From NCBI GenBank assembly GCA_003258735.1, contig QHME01000004.1, positions 97,854 to 161,853 of the forward strand: a stretch of 64,000 bases of DNA, read 5' to 3'. Shown here in pieces: positions 1 to 7,733 of the stretch. The notes beneath the pieces are model-generated. The model searched no databases and was not told the DNA's origin. It worked only from the letters and a program-made list of their open reading frames with translations. The position numbers were made by a program, and so were the translations under genes. The stretch comes from Candidatus Melainabacteria bacterium (GTDB lineage: Bacteria > Cyanobacteriota > Vampirovibrionia > Gastranaerophilales > Gastranaerophilaceae). Each line of letters begins with the position of its first letter. The first letter of the stretch is position 1.

Positions 1-168
1 AAAATATGTAAACTACTTTTTCATTTCAACCTATATGATGGCTGTAATTTAGTTACAGGGGATGCTTCAAGAATTTTAGAAATATTAAACTATAATTATT
101 TACAAAATCCGAGTGAATATCGTAAACAAAATGAAGACTGGCTTTATCAACCAATTAAAAGTAAATAA
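1..168 (+). CDS. C-terminal fragment of an unknown protein
   Basis: Frame 1 is open from the window edge to a TAA stop and gives 55 residues ending in YQPIKSK. The start is off the left edge. I do not recognise the family; the piece is hydrophilic and rich in Asn and Tyr. It lies in the same orientation as, and 60 bases before, the next gene, and near a nuclease-like gene, so it may belong to a defence or restriction cassette, but nothing in the sequence proves that. Confidence 0.5.
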   Translation, partial: KICKLLFHFNLYDGCNLVTGDASRILEILNYNYLQNPSEYRKQNEDWLYQPIKSK

Positions 169-216
169 TAACGACAGAAAACGACTAAAATAGCTGTATA
201 AATTTTATATCTGTAG

Positions 217-222
217 TAAAAT
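217..222 (+). promoter_or_regulatory. -10 box TAAAAT, leaderless spacing
   Basis: TAAAAT ends six bases before the ATG at 229; no Shine-Dalgarno sequence lies between. Confidence 0.45.
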
Positions 223-228
223 ATCAGT

Positions 229-603
229 ATGAATTATAGTATTGAAGGTTTTACAAATTATATCCATAGTTGCAAGTGGAAAAATGCCAAGACCTTTGAA
301 CATTTTGCTCCACATGAGTATGTTTTGAGTTTTCCTTGTAAAAAGTTAAAAGCAGAAAATAAATGTCCGAATAATTGCGACATCTGCAAGGCTGAACGGA
401 AGGCTTTTGAGGATGCTGTAATTTTTATCCGTGAAAACGGTGAGCGTGCAAAGTTTCAAAACAGAATTTATACGATGCTTTGTCTAGGCAATTATCAATA
501 CTGGACAATGGGCGACCCGCTTGAAACAACTTGGGTACTTAACAAAGCATTAATCAATGACCCTCGCTGTAAAGTAAAAACATACTGGCTTGATAGAGTC
601 TAA
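229..603 (+). CDS. Unknown Cys-containing protein (124 aa)
   Basis: A soluble protein with a central cysteine cluster, CPNNCDICKAE (residues about 46-56), which could bind a metal, and a C-terminal stretch containing YWTMGDPLETTW. No family is recognised with confidence. The start has no Shine-Dalgarno sequence and fits the leaderless pattern seen elsewhere in the window. The stop codon overlaps that of the convergent nuclease-like gene by four bases. Its place inside the integrative element suggests cargo; a function is not claimed. Confidence 0.7.
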   Translation: MNYSIEGFTNYIHSCKWKNAKTFEHFAPHEYVLSFPCKKLKAENKCPNNCDICKAERKAFEDAVIFIRENGERAKFQNRIYTMLCLGNYQYWTMGDPLETTWVLNKALINDPRCKVKTYWLDRV

Positions 604-1634
604 AGAAGGTCGATATACTCTTTTGCTTGTTTTATCAAGTCATCTACCATTTCAAACTCATTTGTATTACGCTTTGGATAAAGCGGTACAATCAGCATAT
701 CGGATTTATCAGATTTCTCTATCAAGTATTTTTTACCTTTATCATCCAAGTTGTAACGGAGTTTTGGCGAATATGTAACCCAATTATTGTTTTCATCAAT
801 AGTCTTAAATGTCATCCAAAATGGAGTCGTTTTTCCGCAAATCCCTTTTTGCCATAAATTACAACTAAATTGAATGCTTAAGCCAGTCGAAGGATTATCT
901 ATTCTTAAGTAGCGACAGTACCCGCCTTTTTGTGGAGTAGCTTTAACACCTTTTGAATTACAAATTTTATGAATTAAAAGACTATCCGCAATTTTGTCAA
1001 CAATTCTGTAGTAATCTACGATGCGATTTGCCATGTTAGAACTTAAATCACCTGCTGAAAACGGCTTAAAATCCTGATTATCCATTTCTCCAGTAAGTCC
1101 TTTTAACTGTAGTAAATCATTATACAAAGTATCTTCCTGTAAGACATTATCAAGCAGATTAAGAACTTCTTCCCAAGATAAAACGAGCATTGGAGGCTTG
1201 CCGTCTTTTTGTAATAATCTGCCTTGTTGTTTCTCGTATTCAGCAGAAGTCGCAAGTTCTTCAACAAGCGATATTATTCTTGATTTAGGGCATACGAATA
1301 TAAGTCCTTTCCCACCTTTTTTCTGTAATCGCTCAAGGTAGGTATTAGGCTGATTGTCAGTCAGATTTGCCCAAAACTTCATTTCAAAAATCAAGATTTC
1401 ATCATTATGTGTATTCCTTAAAGACATATCAGGTCTTTCAAGATTTTCTCCGCATGATTGAAGCTCAAAATGCAAGTCTTTTTCAAACAGGAGACCTAAT
1501 TCAGTTCCAATGTAGTCCAATAAAGTATCACGAGCAGTTGTTGAATTTTGCAGGATATAATGCAGGCTCATTGTTGCAATATCTTCAGTTGATGTTCCAA
1601 CACTATTAGCAATATGACACAATAATAAACTCAT
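600..1634 (-). CDS. PD-(D/E)XK nuclease superfamily protein
   Basis: The 344-residue protein has the core of a PD-(D/E)XK nuclease: ERPDMS (Pro68-Asp69), then a beta strand with FEMKFW (Glu84, Lys86), then a helix with NQPNTYLERL and the strand GLIFVCP. This D...ExK arrangement is the metal-dependent phosphodiesterase site of the superfamily. The C-terminal half has no recognised domain. A strong GGAGG lies just upstream of the ATG. It is divergent from an XRE regulator and sits in an integrative element, a setting common for defence nucleases. Substrate and partner are unknown. It could equally be an inactive or repair member of the superfamily. Confidence 0.75.
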   Translation of the reverse strand: MSLLLCHIANSVGTSTEDIATMSLHYILQNSTTARDTLLDYIGTELGLLFEKDLHFELQSCGENLERPDMSLRNTHNDEILIFEMKFWANLTDNQPNTYLERLQKKGGKGLIFVCPKSRIISLVEELATSAEYEKQQGRLLQKDGKPPMLVLSWEEVLNLLDNVLQEDTLYNDLLQLKGLTGEMDNQDFKPFSAGDLSSNMANRIVDYYRIVDKIADSLLIHKICNSKGVKATPQKGGYCRYLRIDNPSTGLSIQFSCNLWQKGICGKTTPFWMTFKTIDENNNWVTYSPKLRYNLDDKGKKYLIEKSDKSDMLIVPLYPKRNTNEFEMVDDLIKQAKEYIDLL

Positions 1635-1752
1635 TACATCCTCCTTTCAAGTTCAACTGTAAAAATAAGTAAAATCTCTAATTCAAAATGATTATATCCC
1701 AACTGAGACAATTTAATCAAACAAAAACTCCATTTTAAATTTATGTAAATTA

Positions 1753-1764
1753 ACATTTTAATGT
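1753..1764. promoter_or_regulatory. Palindrome between nuclease and XRE genes
   Basis: ACATTTTAATGT is a 12-base palindrome in the intergenic region just upstream of the XRE gene, flanked by two direct copies of ATGTAAAT. It is a plausible operator for the XRE protein. The assignment is by position only. Confidence 0.3.
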
Positions 1765-1789
1765 AAATGCTTAAATTGAGGTATTGACA

Positions 1790-2104
1790 GTGGATAACAG
1801 AAAATTATTAGGTTTAAGAATAAAAGAATTACGCAAAAGAGTTTCACTAAGTCAGGAAGTTCTAGCAGAAAAAGCAGGAATTGAGCAAACATCACTTAGT
1901 AATATTGAAAATGAGAGAAATTTTCTGTCATTTATAACATTGGAAAATATAATGCGGGTGTTAGGAGTTGGATATTTTGATGTGTTTCAATTTGCACAAT
2001 ATGCACCCGCTGAGAATTTAATCCAAGAAATTATAACAATCTTAAAGGATAATCCTGAACGTGTAAAGGATGCTTATAGAATTATAAAAGCTCTTGTTGA
2101 TTAA
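1790..2104 (+). CDS. XRE-family transcriptional regulator
   Basis: A small (about 104 aa) DNA-binding protein with an N-terminal helix-turn-helix: LRIKELRKRVSLSQEVLAEK followed by the recognition-helix region QTSLSNIENERN. The rest is a short helical tail. I place the start at GTG 1790 because TGAGG lies nine bases before it; an in-frame TTG at 1784 is only three bases from the same site. It is divergent from the nuclease-like gene and probably controls it and/or itself, as such pairs usually do. Confidence 0.8.
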   Translation: MDNRKLLGLRIKELRKRVSLSQEVLAEKAGIEQTSLSNIENERNFLSFITLENIMRVLGVGYFDVFQFAQYAPAENLIQEIITILKDNPERVKDAYRIIKALVD

Positions 2105-2234
2105 TTTAATTGTGGCTGACGGTGAAGTTTGTAAAATTTTATTAAAACTTCAAAGAATTATACTTGTATGTATATTTTAACTATGTCAATATAGAAGTGT
2201 ACATTAGTGTATAATTTAAAAAGAGGTTATTAAT

Positions 2235-3095
2235 ATGACTAGTTCTAAAAACTCAAATAACGTAAGCCAAAAGACATTTTTGCAAATTCATTCTCTTTTA
2301 GAATTTGATAACATAGTTGGAACTAATGTTTATAATAAGGCTGTTGCAGAGATTGAGAATATCAATGAACCTCGTTACTATCCACAACAGATTATTAAAT
2401 TAATACCTGAAATAACATCACGAAAATTAAATGACTGGGATGCAAAAGGTTTGCTCGTAAAACATCGTCAAAGTGATAACGGTTGGCGCTTGTTTTCTCT
2501 TGCAGATGTTATTCGCTTAAGGATTATTCAAGATTTAAAAACTTACGGGATGTCAAATATCCAAATTCAAAAGACTTTAAACGATATTTTTGAATCAAAC
2601 GACATGAAACGACAGTATTTATTCGAAACCTTTTTAAATGTATGTGCAACAGCAAGAAAGGTTGTTATTATTGTAGAATTTGATGGAGGTGCATCGTTCT
2701 ATTTAGAAGATACTGCTTATGTTAATTTAAAAATGGATAAAAGCTGTTGTAAACCTGTTTTAATTCTTCCGTTTTACGACTACTGTATGCCGTTTATGCC
2801 ACATGATGAGTATAGAATGAGTATAACTACCACAGATGTTGTAAACGAGCAAAATAGGGCTAATTTAGCCGTAATTGCGGATTGCTTAATTGATGAAGAA
2901 TGCAAAGAGATAAGTTTAAAAAAGAGCAATGGTAAATTAAATATTAAACCAAAACGGTTTAATAAGAATATATCAAAGCAAGATTTTATAAAATATATAC
3001 AAAATCTTGATGAAGAAAGTTTTAAAGACATAAGAATTTCATTGCAAAATGGAAAGATTACAACATTTAGTGAAGAAAATTCAATTTTAGGCTGA
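2235..3095 (+). CDS. MerR-like DNA-binding regulator of the element
   Basis: 286 residues. Residues about 52-115 resemble a MerR winged helix-turn-helix: RYYPQQIIKLIPEI, RKLNDWDAKGLL, then a wing with GWRLFSLADVIRLRII. The following 170 residues match no effector domain that I know; the end is lysine-rich. AGAGG precedes the ATG. It is followed by a 104-base gap with two hairpin repeats, then two tiny ORFs and the integrase in the same direction. It may be an excision/integration control gene, by context only. Confidence 0.65.
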   Translation: MTSSKNSNNVSQKTFLQIHSLLEFDNIVGTNVYNKAVAEIENINEPRYYPQQIIKLIPEITSRKLNDWDAKGLLVKHRQSDNGWRLFSLADVIRLRIIQDLKTYGMSNIQIQKTLNDIFESNDMKRQYLFETFLNVCATARKVVIIVEFDGGASFYLEDTAYVNLKMDKSCCKPVLILPFYDYCMPFMPHDEYRMSITTTDVVNEQNRANLAVIADCLIDEECKEISLKKSNGKLNIKPKRFNKNISKQDFIKYIQNLDEESFKDIRISLQNGKITTFSEENSILG

Positions 3096-3100
3096 ATTAT

Positions 3101-3169
3101 GACGGAAACCCTCCGAATAATTTAGCGGATAAGATAATTTTATTTTAAGGTGGCAGAAACCCTCTGAAC
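3101..3169 (+). repeat. Two covarying small hairpins, loop AACCC
   Basis: Two imperfect direct repeats 51 bases apart form short inverted repeats around the same pentanucleotide: CGGA-AACCC-TCCG at 3103-3115 and CAGA-AACCC-TCTG at 3154-3166. The second stem position differs (G in one, A in the other) and its partner changes to match (C or T), so pairing is kept. The repeats fill the gap between the MerR-like gene and the tiny ORFs. They could be protein-binding RNA hairpins or DNA operators. Confidence 0.55.
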
Positions 3170-3199
3170 CTTAATACAAAAGCAAAAGGATGGATAACC

Positions 3200-3382
3200 A
3201 TGCTTAGTATTAAGGCGTGCAGACATAGTCTTGGAAAGTATGCCAAAGATTTAGACGATAGCGAAATTGAAGCTATCAGAGATTTAATGTACCAATTAGC
3301 ATTTGTTATGGTAGAAGATTACCTGAATAAATGCTCTAAAGTTGTGCCGATTATGGCGGAAAGGAACACAAATGAAAAATGA
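3200..3382 (+). CDS. Small unknown protein (60 aa)
   Basis: A 60-residue acidic, helical protein (for example DDSEIEAIRDLMYQLAFVMV). AAAGGATGG lies upstream of the ATG. Its last codons overlap the start of the next ORF, so the two are probably translationally coupled. Position just before a serine integrase suggests a small accessory factor of the element; no family is recognised. Confidence 0.6.
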   Translation: MLSIKACRHSLGKYAKDLDDSEIEAIRDLMYQLAFVMVEDYLNKCSKVVPIMAERNTNEK

Positions 3383-3551
3383 CGATTTTTTGAAGTTATT
3401 AGAAGACCCTGAGTTCAGAAATTCTCCGTTAGGTGAATTACAAGCTACCTTGCAAGAGGCTTTTAATCAGTATGAGTGGAGAATAAGAAGTGAACGTATA
3501 AAAGCGGGGATTAGAGAAGCAAAATTAAGAAAGGCAGGTAAGGCGGAGTAA
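3372..3551 (+). CDS. Small unknown protein (59 aa), coupled
   Basis: Starts at ATG 3372, with AAAGGA in front, inside the last codons of the previous ORF; a longer in-frame start at 3342 lacks a ribosome site. The protein is charged and helical, with a basic C-terminal half (RSERIKAGIREAKLRKAGKAE region, residues about 38-59). It lies 27 bases before the integrase. A recombination directionality factor is one possibility, but no motif shows it. Confidence 0.6.
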   Translation: MKNDDFLKLLEDPEFRNSPLGELQATLQEAFNQYEWRIRSERIKAGIREAKLRKAGKAE

Positions 3552-3578
3552 TCCGCATCCAAATGAAAGGAGAAGTTT

Positions 3579-5072
3579 ATGAGTAACGCAATTATTTATA
3601 CAAGAGTTTCAACGAAAAATCAGGCAGAAGAGGGGTATAGTTTAGCAGGTCAAGAAAAAGATTGTAAGATTTTTGCAGAAATGAATAATTATAGTGTATC
3701 AAAAGTTTTTGTCGAGAAAGGCGAAAGTGCTAAAACGCAAGATAGAACAGAGTTACAAAATCTTATGAAATTTTGTGTTGCAAATAAAAAGAATATTGAT
3801 GCAATTATAATATGGAAAATAGATAGGTTAACCAGAGATGTCAAGGATTTTTACAATTTGCAGGATTTTTTTGCAAAGTTAAATATTAAAGTTTTGTTTG
3901 CAAGAGAGAATAATGGAGATTCTGCGGGCGACAAATTAACTCGCAATTTAATGGGGGTTTTAGCTCAATACGAAAATGACCAAAAATCCGAAAGAGTAAC
4001 TAACGGTATGAAAACCGCTTTTTTACAAGGACATTGGATGTGGAAAGCTCCTATTGGTTATTTAATGAAGAACGGGAATGTTGAGCCTGACCCCAAAACG
4101 GCTCATCATATAAAAAAGATTTTTAAACTTTTTTCAACTGGTTTGTATCAGCAGACTCAAATAATTAAAATAATGGCTGATGATGGTTTAAAAATTAACA
4201 CAAATAGATTATGTCGCTTGCTTAAAAATCCGATTTATAGTGGTTACATTTATAAAAAGGAATGGTCGGAAGAACCCATTAGAGGAATTTTCGAACCACT
4301 TATTTCTGAGGCAGAATTTAAAAAAGTACAGGATATATTGAATGGCAAAAAGCCTGTTATCACCGCTTACAAGAGGAATAATCCCGAATTTCCTTTAAGA
4401 CAGTTCATTACCTGTCCTAATTGCAACCAACCGCTAACAGGAAGTAAATCAAAAGGAAGAAAAGAAAGATACGCTTATTATCACTGTCATCATAAAGATT
4501 GTTGTATTAATTTCAGAATAAGGAAAGAAAGATTGGAAGATGCATTCGTAGATTACTTGAAGTTTATAAAACCTGAACAGAATTTACTTAATTTGTTTGA
4601 AGCAACAGTGAAAGATGTTTATAAAGAAAAATTATCAGTAAGATTAAACAGTCAAAAACGGGTGCAAGACAAACTAATTGAACTCAAAAATAAAAAGAGT
4701 AAGTTAATTGATTTTAGATTAGATGGAACAATAAGCGAAGAGGATTATAGATTTAAAACAGAACAATTAGCTGAGGATATACAAGAACAAGAGTTCCGCT
4801 TACGTAAAATCAACGAAATCCATTATGATTTAACAAAATGCTTAAAATATGCGTGCAAAGCAGTAAGTAATATTGATACCTTATGGAAAAATGGAGATTT
4901 AGATTTAAAACAAAGATTGCAGAAGTTAATTTTTCCTAAAGGTTTGATGTATTTTTCAGATGATTTTCGAACCGCTGAAATCTCAAGCCTATTCATTAAA
5001 AAAGACACCTTTAAGGTGTCTTATAATCAAATGGTACCCCCAAGCGAATTCGAATCGCTGTCTACACCGTGA
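3579..5072 (+). CDS. Large serine recombinase (site-specific integrase)
   Basis: 497 residues in the order of large serine integrases: catalytic resolvase domain with the nucleophile in IYTRVSTKNQ (Ser10) and the helix WKIDRLTRDVKDFY; recombinase domain with APIGYLMKNG and RLLKNPIYSGYIYK; a zinc ribbon CPNCNQPLTG...CHHKDCC (residues about 279-310); and a coiled coil (about 350-410). Upstream is GAAAGGAG. The last 13 codons are the antisense of the tRNA-Glu 3' half, and the tRNA terminator lies inside the reading frame just before them, so the extreme C terminus is a by-product of integration rather than a domain. Confidence 0.93.
   Translation: MSNAIIYTRVSTKNQAEEGYSLAGQEKDCKIFAEMNNYSVSKVFVEKGESAKTQDRTELQNLMKFCVANKKNIDAIIIWKIDRLTRDVKDFYNLQDFFAKLNIKVLFARENNGDSAGDKLTRNLMGVLAQYENDQKSERVTNGMKTAFLQGHWMWKAPIGYLMKNGNVEPDPKTAHHIKKIFKLFSTGLYQQTQIIKIMADDGLKINTNRLCRLLKNPIYSGYIYKKEWSEEPIRGIFEPLISEAEFKKVQDILNGKKPVITAYKRNNPEFPLRQFITCPNCNQPLTGSKSKGRKERYAYYHCHHKDCCINFRIRKERLEDAFVDYLKFIKPEQNLLNLFEATVKDVYKEKLSVRLNSQKRVQDKLIELKNKKSKLIDFRLDGTISEEDYRFKTEQLAEDIQEQEFRLRKINEIHYDLTKCLKYACKAVSNIDTLWKNGDLDLKQRLQKLIFPKGLMYFSDDFRTAEISSLFIKKDTFKVSYNQMVPPSEFESLSTP
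4998..5022 (-). terminator. Terminator of tRNA-Glu, inside the integrase ORF
   Basis: On the minus strand AAGACACC pairs with GGTGTCTT over a five-base loop and is followed by a run of six T. It directly follows the tRNA 3' end and is encoded within the integrase codons on the other strand. Confidence 0.8.
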
Positions 5073-5107
5073 AAGGGTGTTGTCCTAGGCCTCTAGACGA
5101 TGGGGGC
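5032..5107 (-). tRNA. tRNA-Glu (anticodon TTC)
   Basis: Read on the minus strand the 76 bases fold as a tRNA: acceptor GCCCCCA pairing with TGGGGGT (first pair G-T), anticodon stem-loop with CCTTTCACG giving TTC, T-arm containing TTCGAAT, and an encoded CCA end. The charging identity follows from the anticodon. The 3' half is the integration target of the serine recombinase to its left; the element restores the 3' sequence and supplies a terminator. Confidence 0.95.
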
Positions 5108-5128
5108 TTGGATTTGTTTACGAAATTT

Positions 5129-5157
5129 ATTCTATATTGAACAAAACTAAATGTCAA
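5129..5157 (-). promoter_or_regulatory. tRNA-Glu promoter
   Basis: On the minus strand TTGACA (5152-5157) and TAGAAT (5129-5134) are separated by 17 bases and lie just upstream of the tRNA 5' end. Confidence 0.75.
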
Positions 5158-5176
5158 CACTTTGCTTTAAAAATTT

Positions 5177-6181
5177 TTAAATTTTTTCTATTAGTTCTCC
5201 ATGTCCCTTAATTTCATTGATTATTTCACAGATTTCATCAGATATATCCGCATTAGTTTTTATATTTTTTTTGACCATTTGGGCAAATTCAACCTTTTTA
5301 AATTCGTGCATGCCACGAGTTTTAAAAACTTCTTCCAAAATTTTTACTCTTGGTTCAGGAGCGTTAAGCATTTCTTTTTCCATCATTGAAATATTATTCA
5401 ACTGATAATCCAATGTACGTTGAACAAGTTCTAGTGGTAGCAAGTCTTCAAATTCTCCGCATGCAAGCAAGTGGATTTTATCTATAGACCTTAATTTGGG
5501 TTTTATTTCTTCTAAATTTTCTTTAGCATCCTTATCAAGTAATACAAAAATAGGCAATTTCAAGCTATCAACCAATCTGTAATATAGTTTTACTACTTGA
5601 TTTTTTCCACCGGCTGACAATACATAAATTCCCTCTTTATCAAAATCATATCCGCATCTTTTTGCAAACTCCGGTAGCAGGGTTTCTTCGGTTGCACCTT
5701 CTGCTATGACAACTTTTTCAACAGGAAATCTTAAAGAATTCTTAAAACGTTCTTGTTTGATGTCCATAGGGCTGCCAAGAGCTTTTAACCATTTAAGATT
5801 TTTGGGAGAGTTTTCGTCGATTAAAGTCACAAAAGCTTTATAATTAATTTTATTTTTCAAAAATTTTTCAATATTTTCGTTAATTATATAAACGGATTTT
5901 TCATAATCATAAAGCCTATGGTTAATTATATAATCTTCATCTTTTGGTAATCCAAAATTCTCAAGTGAATAGTTTATAATAAATTCTGCAAGGTTTTTAA
6001 CCTCTTCGCTATCCATTTTTTCGATATCAGATTTTTTATATTTTGGTTGAATTAAATTATTTGTAATAAGCTCACCAAATACGCGCAAATACTTAACTTC
6101 AGGATTTTTAAATCTTGTTAATCTGTCAATTGAAATTGTTAGTTGTTCTTTGGTTAATGGTTTGACTTTTACGTTATTCAA
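5177..6181 (-). CDS. Toprim-domain protein (OLD-like nuclease module)
   Basis: 334 residues. The C-terminal half looks like a Toprim fold of the OLD/RecF-associated type: VVIAEGATEETLLP (Glu161, Glu165-166), then YVLSAGGKNQV, then FVLLDKDAKEN (Asp216, Asp218) and GEFEDLLP. These acidic residues bind metal in Toprim nucleases. The usual N-terminal ABC ATPase of OLD proteins is missing; the first 150 residues are unrecognised and helical. The start is a TTG with AGAGGG upstream. It lies directly beyond the tRNA-Glu and could be host DNA or a relic of defence cargo. Confidence 0.7.
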   Translation of the reverse strand: MNNVKVKPLTKEQLTISIDRLTRFKNPEVKYLRVFGELITNNLIQPKYKKSDIEKMDSEEVKNLAEFIINYSLENFGLPKDEDYIINHRLYDYEKSVYIINENIEKFLKNKINYKAFVTLIDENSPKNLKWLKALGSPMDIKQERFKNSLRFPVEKVVIAEGATEETLLPEFAKRCGYDFDKEGIYVLSAGGKNQVVKLYYRLVDSLKLPIFVLLDKDAKENLEEIKPKLRSIDKIHLLACGEFEDLLPLELVQRTLDYQLNNISMMEKEMLNAPEPRVKILEEVFKTRGMHEFKKVEFAQMVKKNIKTNADISDEICEIINEIKGHGELIEKI

Positions 6182-6263
6182 TGATACCCTCTTTGATTAA
6201 TATTTGTTTACACTTATGGCAATTTTTTCTGATTTCAATTTTTATAATAGATGTGGTGTAATC

Positions 6264-7646
6264 ATGGTAGAACAAGTAAATTTTCGTACTCGTCAATATA
6301 ATTATAACACAATTAACAGTGTAAAAAGTGCTGTTAATACTTCTGATGTTAAAAATCTTTCGGTAACTCCGACTTTTACAGCCTCTGTGCCGATAACTTC
6401 TAAAGCACCACAAGTTGCAAGTTTAAAGATGAGAACGACTTTAGATTCAAAAGAAGAGAAAAACGAATATACAACAATATTATCCCAATTAGATAAAAAC
6501 GGTAGAAAAATTGTCGATAATTTGCTAAAAACAGGAGTTTTGTTAAACTCTGACTCAAATGATCACTCTACAGTTCTTGATAATCTGTACAAAATTGCGA
6601 CAGAACCAAGGGCTGAAGGTTTGGATTCAAAAACGATGTTGAAAGATACTATTGCTGCAATTGCCTACCCTTATATAATTACCCAACAGTTTGGAGATAT
6701 TCCGCCAGAATATCAACAACAAGTTGTTGCTGCAAATAATGAAAATAAAACAAATTTGATTGATATTTGGCAAGGTTCGCAAGATGTGAATGTTGAGCAT
6801 TCAGGCACATGCGTTGCTGCAAGTACTGAGTTTAAACTTGCAAAACAGCTCCCTGCAGAGTTTGCAAGATTTGCTCAAGAACTAAGTTCACCAAAATTAT
6901 CCGTAAATAAAACTATCGGATTAAATAACCTTGCAGATGAAACCTTGAATGCCATTTGGCTTTTGAATGCATTTGAGATTCCGTTTGAAACAAATAATTT
7001 TAATACTGCGAAATTGAAATTTGCCCCTGATAAAAATGCAATTTTAAGGGCGCAAATTCAAACAACAAATAAAGACCCTTATGAAAGAACTCCTTTGGAT
7101 GTTTTGATGCAATCCACATTTATGCAAATTGGTTCACAACAATCTTATAATAGTTTGACAGATAAAAGAGCCGGTAAATTTAATCAAAATGACAAGGGGT
7201 TGATTGAATTTGAAAAAACATTCACTGAATCTGTTGTTTTTGATAAAAATATTTTATCAGTAACTTATCAAACGGTTGATGAAAATGCACGTTTAGTTGG
7301 TTATGAAACAGATTTGGGTACAATGAAAAAACATTTGACGACGGCACTTGATGAAGGTGAAAATGTAATCATTGGCTATACACAAACTGATAACAATAAC
7401 ATTATTGTAAATGGTCATGAAATTACAATTGTTGGTTATAAAACAGATGACAAAGGAAAAGTAACATTCATCTGCAACGACACAGATGACAATATTCCAA
7501 GGGCAATTGAGTATTCAGAAGATTATTTGTTGCCAAAAATTCACCATGCAGCATTGCCAAAACATATTGTAGAAGGTGACTTAAATATAGTTCCTAATTG
7601 GACGGAAGGTATCGATATGTACAAGCAAATGAAAGGTGCTGCATAA
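6264..7646 (+). CDS. Putative papain-like cysteine protease
   Basis: From ATG 6264 the protein has 460 residues. It contains three elements in the order of a papain-fold catalytic triad: HSGTCVAAS (Cys183), VNGHEITIVGY (His385) and FICNDTDDN (Asn405/Asp406), the last two in adjacent predicted strands as in C39-like peptidases. The 180 residues before Cys are of unknown function. There is no Sec signal; the N terminus is Asn/Thr-rich and disordered. TATAAT lies at 6243-6248. A start at 6204 is less likely, being 22 bases from the divergent gene and upstream of this box. Activity is inferred only from the motif order. Confidence 0.6.
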   Translation: MVEQVNFRTRQYNYNTINSVKSAVNTSDVKNLSVTPTFTASVPITSKAPQVASLKMRTTLDSKEEKNEYTTILSQLDKNGRKIVDNLLKTGVLLNSDSNDHSTVLDNLYKIATEPRAEGLDSKTMLKDTIAAIAYPYIITQQFGDIPPEYQQQVVAANNENKTNLIDIWQGSQDVNVEHSGTCVAASTEFKLAKQLPAEFARFAQELSSPKLSVNKTIGLNNLADETLNAIWLLNAFEIPFETNNFNTAKLKFAPDKNAILRAQIQTTNKDPYERTPLDVLMQSTFMQIGSQQSYNSLTDKRAGKFNQNDKGLIEFEKTFTESVVFDKNILSVTYQTVDENARLVGYETDLGTMKKHLTTALDEGENVIIGYTQTDNNNIIVNGHEITIVGYKTDDKGKVTFICNDTDDNIPRAIEYSEDYLLPKIHHAALPKHIVEGDLNIVPNWTEGIDMYKQMKGAA

Positions 7647-7733
7647 ATACTATAAATGTAACAATGTCTTAAAACTAGGGCAAAAATAATATTTAGAAGG
7701 TTTTATAAATTTGAAATTTAAAAAGGTAGAATT

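Larger units (their letters stand above)
1..5072. mobile_element. Right end of an integrative element in tRNA-Glu
   Basis: A large serine integrase sits at the 3' end of tRNA-Glu and its reading frame runs into the tRNA. To its left lie two XRE/MerR-like regulators, two tiny coupled ORFs and a PD-(D/E)XK nuclease-like gene, typical cargo of an integrated element. The left end and the second attachment site are outside the window, so size and class (prophage remnant, ICE or genomic island) cannot be decided. No structural phage or conjugation gene is visible. The right boundary is inferred to lie within the tRNA 3' half. Confidence 0.7.

Noticed and set aside
5032..5072. The integrase C-terminal peptide MVPPSEFESLSTP as a functional tail
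   Set aside because: It is the antisense translation of the tRNA-Glu 3' half; similar peptides are a known by-product of frames entering tRNA genes.
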